Part shown: positions 44,711 to 53,100 of the stretch, piece after piece | Layout of the letters: the number at the start of each line of letters is the position of its first letter | Position numbering within the stretch: position 1 is the first letter of the stretch | From: Lachnospiraceae bacterium | Lineage (GTDB): Bacteria > Bacillota > Clostridia > Lachnospirales > Lachnospiraceae | DNA: 64,000 bases | Assembly: GCA_014804485.1 (NCBI GenBank) | Contig: JAAUZT010000011.1 | Location: forward strand, 137,903-201,902 | Direction: 5' to 3' | Translations under genes and position numbers: made by a program | Notes under the pieces: generated by a model | What the model saw: the letters and a program-made list of their open reading frames with translations, nothing else | Database searches by the model: none | Told to the model about the DNA's origin: nothing

Positions 44711-46135
44711 TTATGCACCCGGAGCCTCAATCCCTAACTCCTCACAGGTCTTCCTTATCTGTGCAACAAGCTCCTCATCCGTCAGCACCGTCACACGACC
44801 TGTGGCATACTCCTCATCTACCCATACCTTAAGCGCATGTACCAAATCGCAGTTCTTGTCCAAATGCTTATCATCCGGCAGATGATAGTACGTATTGATC
44901 CAGTGCGCGATTCCCGCCAGACCCGATGTATTGGATACTGCGCACAGAACCGGTCTGTTCAGGAATTTATCCGTGTCAAATATATTATAGATCTCCTCGT
45001 TCTTAAGAAGCCCGTCCGCATGAATTCCCGCTCTCGTCACATTGAAATTCTTACCCACAAAAGGTGTTCTGGGCGGAATCTCATAACCGATCTCTTTCTC
45101 ATAATATTCCGCCAGCTCCGTAATCACTCTGGTATCCATACCGTTTAAAGTGCCGCGAAGCTGTGCATATTCAAATACCATTGCCTCTAGCGGTGTATTG
45201 CCTGTCCTCTCACCGATACCAAACAGCGAGGTATTGATCCCCGAACAGCCATACAGCCATGCGGTGGTAGAATTGGATACCGCCTTGTAGAAATCATTAT
45301 GCCCATGCCATTCAAGCAGTTCATGCGGTACCCCTGCATGTGTATGTAACGCGTAAATGATTCCCTGCACGCTTCTGGGAATAACCGCACCCGGATAATT
45401 GACCCCGTATCCCATCGTATCGCAGGCACGCACCTTAATCGGTATCTTATACTCTTCCATGAGTTTCATCAGTTCCATGCAAAATGGAACCACATATCCG
45501 TAAATATCCGCCCGCGTAATATCCTCCAAATGACATCTGGGACTGATTCCCTCTTCCAGACAATCACGGATCACACCCAAATAATGATCCATCGCCTGTC
45601 TTCTTGTCATTTTAAGTTTTAAGAAAATATGATAATCCGAGCAGCTTACCAGAATGCCCGTCTCCTTCATACCGATCTCTTTCACCAGCTTGAAATCTTC
45701 CTTGCTGGCACGGATCCAACTCGTAATCTCCGGATACTGATATCCCTGCTCCATACATTTATATACCGCGTCCCGATCTTTTTTACTATACAGAAAAAAT
45801 TCGCAGGCACGGATCATACCGTTTGGTCCGCCCAACTTGTGCAGATAATCATAGATTGTAACGATCTGCTGCGTTGTATAGGGCGCTCTGGACTGCTGAC
45901 CGTCCCGAAACGTGGTATCCGTAATCCAAATATCTTTAGGCATATTATGCGGAACTGTCCTGTCGTTAAACGGAATCTTGGGTATTTCAGAATAAGGAAA
46001 CATATTCCGAAACACATTAGGCTTCTGAACATCGTCCAAAATGTACATATGTTCTTCTATTTCCAGAAGATTATTATGATTATTCATGGTTACCGGACGA
46101 TTCGCAAAAGTTCTCTCATCATACATAGCTGTCAC
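44711..46135 (-). CDS. Re-citrate synthase-type protein (homocitrate/isopropylmalate synthase family)
   Basis: A 474-residue DRE-TIM-type condensing enzyme: the motif is ITDTTFRDGQQSRAPYT (D-T-T-x-R-D-G-Q-Q), with CHLEDITRADIYGYVVPF and the metal ligands in ELLEWHGHNDF. Family members of this length and build in Clostridia that lie with icd are Re-citrate synthases, which form citrate from oxaloacetate and acetyl-CoA with the opposite stereochemistry to the usual enzyme. Genes for a normal citrate synthase and aconitase are not in this window. Isopropylmalate synthase is less likely because of the neighbours. The start is GTG 46135 or, three codons on, ATG 46126. Confidence 0.82.
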   Translation of the reverse strand: MTAMYDERTFANRPVTMNNHNNLLEIEEHMYILDDVQKPNVFRNMFPYSEIPKIPFNDRTVPHNMPKDIWITDTTFRDGQQSRAPYTTQQIVTIYDYLHKLGGPNGMIRACEFFLYSKKDRDAVYKCMEQGYQYPEITSWIRASKEDFKLVKEIGMKETGILVSCSDYHIFLKLKMTRRQAMDHYLGVIRDCLEEGISPRCHLEDITRADIYGYVVPFCMELMKLMEEYKIPIKVRACDTMGYGVNYPGAVIPRSVQGIIYALHTHAGVPHELLEWHGHNDFYKAVSNSTTAWLYGCSGINTSLFGIGERTGNTPLEAMVFEYAQLRGTLNGMDTRVITELAEYYEKEIGYEIPPRTPFVGKNFNVTRAGIHADGLLKNEEIYNIFDTDKFLNRPVLCAVSNTSGLAGIAHWINTYYHLPDDKHLDKNCDLVHALKVWVDEEYATGRVTVLTDEELVAQIRKTCEELGIEAPGA

Positions 46136-46211
46136 GTACCTTTCCGTGTCTATCCGCTGCGATCAACTTACTTATCTCTCATGCTGCATTGTCGCATGGA
46201 TGTACGCCACG

Positions 46212-46244
46212 TATAATTGTATACAATCATACCATTTGTGTCAA
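46212..46244 (-). promoter_or_regulatory. Promoter of the Re-citrate synthase operon with overlapping GntR-type operator
   Basis: On the minus strand TTGACA (46239-46244) and TACAAT (46216-46221) are 17 bases apart. The 20-base stretch 46212-46231 is a palindrome with one mismatched pair, centred on the perfect dyad ATTGTATACAAT (46216-46227), which covers the -10 box. FadR-type GntR regulators bind such GTATAC-centred dyads, and the operon encodes one. Confidence 0.7.
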
Positions 46245-47161
46245 CCCGTACCGCACATTTCTTCAAGATTTATCATCCCCCACCCCTGCTTATCCCATGA
46301 ATCTCCCATATCACGGGCACTGTAGATCATCCTGCGTTTCACCTGCTCATTACTCATATCCGGATATTTCTGCAATAAAAGCGCGGCCGCACCGGATACG
46401 ATGGGTGTTGCCATGGAAGTTCCGCTCTTCCTGATATATGCATTGCGGTAACCATTCCTCGGGTTCCCCAGAAACTGCAGATTGCATGATACGATATCCG
46501 TTCCGGGTGCAACCACATCGGGCTTGCGGTACAACATATCTCGGCTTCCTCTGCCGGAATAATTCTCACAAAGATCTCTGCGGGGACCAAAATACCCTCC
46601 TTCATGGCAGCCTACCGTGATCACCCTGCGGCTGCTTCCGAGGGGCGATACCGTACCCTCCCCCGGACCGTTATTACCGGCTGCACACACTACTACAATT
46701 CCTTGTTTCCACGCCTCATCCAGCAGATCTATCAGTTCCTTCATGCGCTCTTTCTCCCCGCTTGTTCCGATGCCCAGCGATATGTTGAGCACGCGGATCT
46801 GATAGCGGATGCGATTCTGCATAATCCATAGGATGCCCCGATGCATACTGTCTATACTGCCTTCTCCGTTTTGATCCAGTACCTTTCCCACACACAGACG
46901 ACAGGCCGGCGCTATCCCTTTGTATACTCCATGGGATGCATATCCGCTTCCGCCCACACACCCTGCCACATGAGTACCATGGCCGCTGTCGTCATAGCTT
47001 CCCTGCCGGTCATTCACAAAATCGGCAAAATCAACGATACGATCTCCAAAATCTGGGTGTGCGCAGATTCCCGTATCAAGAACTGCCACGGTAACATCTT
47101 CTGTTACGATATCCTCCTGTATATGATCAGTACATCCAACCTGCTTTCTGACACGATTCAC
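46241..47161 (-). CDS. S8 family subtilisin-like serine protease
   Basis: A 306-residue subtilase with the complete triad: Asp29 in AVLDTGICAHPDF, His61 in DSGHGTHVAGCVGG and the serine in KSGTSMATPIVSGAAALLL, plus the oxyanion Asn in VVCAAGNNGPGEGT. There is no signal peptide and almost no propeptide, so it may be intracellular like Isp proteases, although the N-terminal 20 residues do not show the Isp inhibitory LIPY motif. The start is GTG 47161, seven bases after GGTGGG. It lies between the surface island and the citrate operon, with the terminator of the former just upstream. Confidence 0.9.
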   Translation of the reverse strand: MNRVRKQVGCTDHIQEDIVTEDVTVAVLDTGICAHPDFGDRIVDFADFVNDRQGSYDDSGHGTHVAGCVGGSGYASHGVYKGIAPACRLCVGKVLDQNGEGSIDSMHRGILWIMQNRIRYQIRVLNISLGIGTSGEKERMKELIDLLDEAWKQGIVVVCAAGNNGPGEGTVSPLGSSRRVITVGCHEGGYFGPRRDLCENYSGRGSRDMLYRKPDVVAPGTDIVSCNLQFLGNPRNGYRNAYIRKSGTSMATPIVSGAAALLLQKYPDMSNEQVKRRMIYSARDMGDSWDKQGWGMINLEEMCGTG

Positions 47162-47235
47162 GACAATCCCACCATATTTCGTTCTACTGTCGTTCAGTCT
47201 TTGTCATATAGGAAGTCCAATGAACTTTCCTGCAT

Positions 47236-47276
47236 AATAAAAACTCCCGACTATAGATTTATTCTATGCCGAGAGT
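47236..47276 (-). terminator. Terminator of the sortase/LRR operon
   Basis: On the minus strand ACTCTCGGC pairs with GTCGGGAGT (47268-47276 and 47243-47251, two wobble pairs) with an inner ATAGA/TCTAT stem, followed by TTTTTATTATG. It lies about 60 bases after the LRR gene stop at 47339. Confidence 0.8.
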
Positions 47277-47338
47277 CTTACCATGTTCAGTGTCTTTTTA
47301 TTTACATCCTATTATATATACCGCACGTTTTGACCGGG

Positions 47339-50167
47339 CTACTTTATCTTTCTTCGTCTGCGTTTTCCTCCGCGATAGAAAAACAACGCCATAGCGGTAC
47401 AGACCATTCCCGCACTAAAGAACCACTTCGGATGAATACTGTAATCGCCGGTATCCGGTGAAGCATCTTTTTTACCAAGAGAAGCAAAGACCGCCTGACC
47501 GTCCTGTACGTCCGCCACCACCGTGCTGTTGCCGTAATTATAGATACCGTAGGGAGAGAAATGCTTCGCCGAAAACATAAGCGCATCCATGCCATCCACG
47601 GAGACGACTCTGCTCTCCACCTCTTCAAGCTGCCCGTCCGCATCCAGACAGATTACATGAAGATTATCTTCTCCTACGCCTTTCGGAATCGGAAGTGTAA
47701 CTTCCACACTCTGCTTACCCAGTCCTGTAATCGGAACTCCTGTCTGTGCTTCCGTCATACTGATCTCGTACGCGCACAGATTGTGCGGCAGCCTGTTACC
47801 GTATATTTTCTTATAAACATCACCAATTGTGGCTTTTGCATCTTCGCTGTCTGTGATCGTCAACACATAGTTTTCCTCGGAGCCTTCCATCACCGCGCCG
47901 GCCATACCGTCCTGCGGCAATGAATAACTGTTAATCCGCACATCTATTCCCTCACGGACCTCCTCCTGAGGCACACCACGTCCCAGCTCCTCTGTCCCCT
48001 CTTCCAACACATAAGTCCTGCCGTCTATGGTACAAGTCTCACCGGCTGCGGGTAAACTACCGAATCCGCGTCTGCCAACGATCTGGAGCGTACCGTCTTC
48101 TCCATCCGCCTCCTTCGTCACTTTACAGATTACACCGTTAAAACCGGCCTGTGCATCATCCAGTACCGTATCTGCCAAATCACTTACGCTCTCAGGAATC
48201 ACGGCGATCATATTCCCCTTAAAAGCCAGATCCCGATAGTCCTCTCTGTATACTTTCGTCGAAGCATCCTCATATGATAATTGCGGTATCGTCTCTGTCT
48301 CAAACACAATGACGCCATTGTCCGCCGCCTTCTGTGTTCCCGTACTGTCATAAGCACGCAGCCCGATCTTCTGAGCCGCTGCCGGTATATGCACCGTATT
48401 AATGGGACAACCCGCATAAGCTCTGTCCCGAACTTCTTTTACATTATTGCCACCCTCTATCGATGTAAGGTTATTGCAATTTTCAAAAGCTGCTTCACCG
48501 ATCACTTCCACGCTGTCCGGCAGAATCACTCCGGTCACGCTTTTATTATTTCTAAATACCTCAGCCCCGATCTGTTTTACTCCCGAGGGAATAGAAACGA
48601 CACCGCCGCTTCCCTTATACGCCAACACAATGCCGTCACCTACGATCAGGAAATCTCCGCTGCCGCTCTGTTTCCATTCTGAAAGCCATGGAGTTGCGGC
48701 AAATGCGGAAGCCGCAATATTACGCACACTGTTCGGAATGACCACATTAGTCAATCCATCGCAGTGATAGAATGCCGCATAACCGATCTCTTCCACACCA
48801 TTCGGAATCTGCACGGACTGCAGCGACGACCTCGCAAAAGAGAACTCACCTATTCTGACTATTCCATCGGGAATATCAAAAGATGTCATGTCATCATCAT
48901 AATATGCCTGCGCGGCAATCACGGAACCGTCCACTACGGTATACTTCGGGAAGGAACCGCCTTTCGCATCTCCCGACCCTGCAAGTCCCGGCACGGTATC
49001 GGTCGGTGTATCCTCCACCGGAGTACCGCCTATCGTCTCGCCCGTACTTCCCACATTGATCGTGGCATTTGCATTGTCAATCAGGATAAACGCCTCTCGG
49101 CCGATTACTCTCGTCTTACCCTTAACCGCGTCATCCTCTTCCGCCTCCATCGCATTCATATGCGACACTTCGTGATAATAATCTACCGGTGCCACAATCT
49201 GCGCCGTATCATCTTCACCAGATACATCATTTCCGCTTACGCTGTCAGTACCCGGCGCTTCCTCATACTCTGACACTTCGATATCTTCCAGTTCCAGCGA
49301 CTGCGCAAAAGTATTTGCTACAGTGCCGACTTCCGCCTGGATTTCCAGCTTTGTGCATCCGTCGAATGCCGTACTGTGAATTGTACCGACAGAAGGCGGG
49401 ATCTCAATTTCCCGCAGTCTGACACAGTCCTCAAAAGCTTTCATGTCAATGTTTTTGACGGAATAGGGAATATTAACTTCTTTCAGATTCTTACAGTTGG
49501 AAAAGGCATATGCGGAAATCTCCTTCACGTTGCTGCTGATATTCACCTTCTCCAGATTATAGTCACCCCAAAATGCATACGGTTTAATCTTCACAACCGT
49601 AGACGGCATCGAATAGCTGTCGCCTCTCCTGCCTGCAAGCAGTTGATACAGCGTATTTCTGCCGTTCTTATTATAGATTGCTCCCTCATCACATGTAAAT
49701 TGAGGATTACTGCTGTCGAAATGAACGTCCGACAGATTATAATCTCCCGCAAAAGCACCGTTACCCAGATCGCTCAGCCCGACGCCGACATTCACTTCCC
49801 TTAAGGACGGGCAGCCGCTGAAGGCCGCATTTCCTATCGTCTTTACCGAATCCGGAATCAAAACACTCTCAAGATTATTGCATCCGGTAAATGCCCCGGA
49901 GCCTATGACCTCCACGGAATCGCCGATCGTCACGTGCCTGATATTATCATTGCCCGCAAAAGCTCCGGCTTCTATCCGCTCGACGTAATTGGAAATAGAC
50001 ACGTCCTCAGCCGTGCCGTTGTATTTCACTAATGTCGTTCCATCCATCTGAAAATCAGATGCGGAAGAGGTCGGAGCCGCTTCCACATCTGATACAGGGA
50101 TCTGTGTAACTGCCACTGCCGTAACAAGAAGCAGTATACCAATCAGATTTCTTACTTTCTTTCCCAT
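47339..50167 (-). CDS. BspA-like leucine-rich-repeat surface protein, sortase substrate
   Basis: A 942-residue secreted protein. The signal peptide (NLIGILLLVTAVAVTQIPVSDVEAAP) is followed by two arrays of BspA/LRR_5 repeats such as IGSGAFTGCNNLESVLIPDSVKTIG, split by an acidic Gly/Thr-rich spacer near residues 300-410. The pre-anchor region ends in FSAKHFSPYGIYNYGN. The C-terminus is a sorting signal: SPDTGDYSIHPKWF, a hydrophobic stretch and KRRRRKIK. The SPxTG form fits class B sortases such as the one encoded two genes upstream. Repeats of this type bind host or microbial surface partners in other species; the ligand here is unknown. It starts 11 bases after the larger LRR gene stops. Confidence 0.9.
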   Translation of the reverse strand: MGKKVRNLIGILLLVTAVAVTQIPVSDVEAAPTSSASDFQMDGTTLVKYNGTAEDVSISNYVERIEAGAFAGNDNIRHVTIGDSVEVIGSGAFTGCNNLESVLIPDSVKTIGNAAFSGCPSLREVNVGVGLSDLGNGAFAGDYNLSDVHFDSSNPQFTCDEGAIYNKNGRNTLYQLLAGRRGDSYSMPSTVVKIKPYAFWGDYNLEKVNISSNVKEISAYAFSNCKNLKEVNIPYSVKNIDMKAFEDCVRLREIEIPPSVGTIHSTAFDGCTKLEIQAEVGTVANTFAQSLELEDIEVSEYEEAPGTDSVSGNDVSGEDDTAQIVAPVDYYHEVSHMNAMEAEEDDAVKGKTRVIGREAFILIDNANATINVGSTGETIGGTPVEDTPTDTVPGLAGSGDAKGGSFPKYTVVDGSVIAAQAYYDDDMTSFDIPDGIVRIGEFSFARSSLQSVQIPNGVEEIGYAAFYHCDGLTNVVIPNSVRNIAASAFAATPWLSEWKQSGSGDFLIVGDGIVLAYKGSGGVVSIPSGVKQIGAEVFRNNKSVTGVILPDSVEVIGEAAFENCNNLTSIEGGNNVKEVRDRAYAGCPINTVHIPAAAQKIGLRAYDSTGTQKAADNGVIVFETETIPQLSYEDASTKVYREDYRDLAFKGNMIAVIPESVSDLADTVLDDAQAGFNGVICKVTKEADGEDGTLQIVGRRGFGSLPAAGETCTIDGRTYVLEEGTEELGRGVPQEEVREGIDVRINSYSLPQDGMAGAVMEGSEENYVLTITDSEDAKATIGDVYKKIYGNRLPHNLCAYEISMTEAQTGVPITGLGKQSVEVTLPIPKGVGEDNLHVICLDADGQLEEVESRVVSVDGMDALMFSAKHFSPYGIYNYGNSTVVADVQDGQAVFASLGKKDASPDTGDYSIHPKWFFSAGMVCTAMALFFYRGGKRRRRKIK

Positions 50168-50178
50168 AGGATTTCCTT

Positions 50179-53100
50179 TTATGCCGTTTTCACTTTAGCT
50201 GATTTATCCTTCTTCATGAACAGAATAATGGATAAACATGCCAGACCGATGGATAAGAACCACTTCGGATGAATCGGATCTCCGGTCTTAGGTGTAGTAT
50301 CCAGCATACCCTCTGTCAGATTTCCCGTGTCTACATAGACCGTGTACGGCGAAAAGTGCGAAGCCGTAAATCTGATACAAGGAACACCGTTTATCGTTGT
50401 AAAGTTCTCATTTAAATTCTCTAACTGATTACCGTTAACAACCGCACCGGCCATATTATTACCGCCATACGCCACCAGTGCATCCGGAATCGGAATCGTG
50501 ATATCCACTGTAATTCCCGCAAGCTGGTCACCCGTAAGCTGATAGGTTCCTGTAGAATCCCACAAACTGATATCCATCGCATAATACAGGATGCTATCCA
50601 GACTGCCGTACTTGTTCGTCAGTGCTTCGGCTACCGCTCTGGTCGCCTCATCCGTCTCCGTAATCTTCACGATAAAGTTATCGGTCGTACCATTTGCATT
50701 GGCAGTTGCCAGATCCTTATTGGATATACCGGGCTTCGTGATATCCACACGCGTACTGCCGCTTCCGCCGGTGTTACCGCCACCGCCGTTATTGTCTGTA
50801 TTCGCCGCCGGTGTTGTTGCCGCCACATAATTAGCCGTCACGGTAACATTGCCTGCTGGCATCGTAAAGGTAGTAGCCGGCAGACTGACACTTGCCAGCG
50901 TAACCCCGTTAGACTCCGTCGTCCACTTCTGGAATACCATGCCCGCTGCAGGTTCGTTTGCCGCAATCACAACGGTAGAACCCTGTGCATACGTACCGCT
51001 TCCGCTGCCGTTTACAACCGTCACCGTAAAGCTAGCCGCTGTAGACGATGAAGTATTGGACGTAGATGATGTTGTGCTCGTAGAACTGCTGGACGATGAT
51101 GTACTACCCGATGAGGATGAAGTACTTCCTCTCGACGTATTAGAACTTCCGCCGCTGGTAGAACCTCTGCTCGTGTTCGTGGAACCGCCGCTTGTATTCG
51201 TAGATCCGCCGCTGGTCGCTGCATCGCGGTACAGAGCAATGATCGTCATATTGGCATCGATCGTTGTGTTCTCCGTCCAGTTATTACTCCACTGCAGGAA
51301 TTCCTTGCCTTCCTTAGTGTGATCGGCATATTGTGGAGCCTCCCATCCCAGATCCATAAAGCTGTTGTTCGGCTCTACATAATACTTGCCATCATCATCA
51401 CTGGAGTTACGTCCGCTTAATCTGTGACCGTCTATACCGTCAAGGAACTCCACTACATACTTGCCATTAATCATGGAACCATCCGACTCATACTGTGCGA
51501 TAAATACGGTCATATCGTCTGTAATCGGATCGTCTAACGTCATACCGCCGGTGGTCTCCCAATGGCTGAACTTATAACCCGGTCTGTGATCCGCCTGCCT
51601 CAGAGTCTCCTCCTCCGGCGGTGCTGTCGCCTTGCTGCCACCCGTATCATGATCGACAATCTGGGTTGCGCCGACCTGTGTTCCGTCATAGTCATAGAAC
51701 ATAACGCGGAACGCATTCAGCACTTCCACCTTCATGCCCTGACCCTCATATCGTTTTCCATAACGATACGCTGCGGAATCTTCGTAAGTATAGATCGTCA
51801 CATTCCGTTTCGGATCAAATGCCATATCCGCTATATCAACTTCCCGTCCGGGAATGGTTATTGACAACGGATGCGTCGCATTCGCTATACCACTGAATGC
51901 ATCATCTCTGATCTTATTAACAGTTCTCGGCAGTTTTACATTGATCAGGCTTAAACAATCCTTAAAGCAATTTTCCGGAATAATCCCCAATCCTTCCGCC
52001 GTGGAAAGATCAACTACTGATATTCCGTCACAGCCTTCAAAAGCACTCTCTGCAATCTCGGTCACACTGCTAATCAGCCTGTCGGGATCCGGTGCTACGG
52101 AAGTTTTCTCCAGATTCTCGTCGCCTGTATTCGGTTTACCTCTGGTCATAAGGCATTCTATGATTCTATATTTCCCGGCGTTATTCGCATCCTGCTCGTA
52201 GATGATACCGTTCTCTGCCGGATATTTCTCGTTGCCGACCACACTCGTCAGATTGCCGCATCCTCTGAAAGGAAGTAATCCGATCTCTTCAGCCTGGCCA
52301 AGCACTACTCTCTCCAACTGCTCGCAGCTGTCAAAAGCATAATCCGGTAATTTCTTAACGGTCGTCAGAATAACGCTTCTTAAATGGTCGTTACCGTTCG
52401 GATTTTCCTCACGTTGATCACCTTCTGCATAATCCACGTAATAACCGCTGAACAATCCGGGTGTTGCACCGTTTGTTCTTCGTGTATACATATTGTTGCT
52501 GGCTGCCGTTCTCTTCTTTCTTATATATGTGTCATAATTGTCGCCGTTTGCTGTCGCATAAGCGCTGACATCAATAGAGTCCACTCCCGCCGGAACCACT
52601 ACTTCCTGTGTTGCATTGATGAACGTCCATACTTTATCCGGAACCTTCTTATAATCAGGGAATGATTCATATTCAGGATCATTCAGATAACTCTCATAAT
52701 TATCCATAAAGTTATATGGTGTTGCTTTAAAGTACGGTATCGGATTAGCCACCGCCGCCTCTGCAACTATAGGCTCAAACAACAAATCAATTAAATATGC
52801 CTTTGCGGTATCTGTACCTCCGCTTGTCGGCAGATAACTTTTCCAAAATCCCGGCTCACAATAATTCGGATTAATCCAAGGTCCGTACCTCTGCTCCAGT
52901 TCCTGATCATATTCAGCCTTCGCAATTCCCAATCCGTTATCCAAAACAACCTGATCCTGATCCTGCTGCTTCGCATTCCAGATATAGGCATATTCTCTCC
53001 GCATCTGTTCCACGGCATCTCCGCTGTCATATACCGTATAGTAATAATAGTTCTCCATATCCTTACAGTAATCCCGCAGCTCTTCATCGAGATCGTTCAC

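Noticed and set aside
51036-51218. Repeat array taken for a CRISPR
   Set aside because: The repeats are short, in frame and encode a Ser/Thr/Gly linker; there are no constant repeats with unique spacers.
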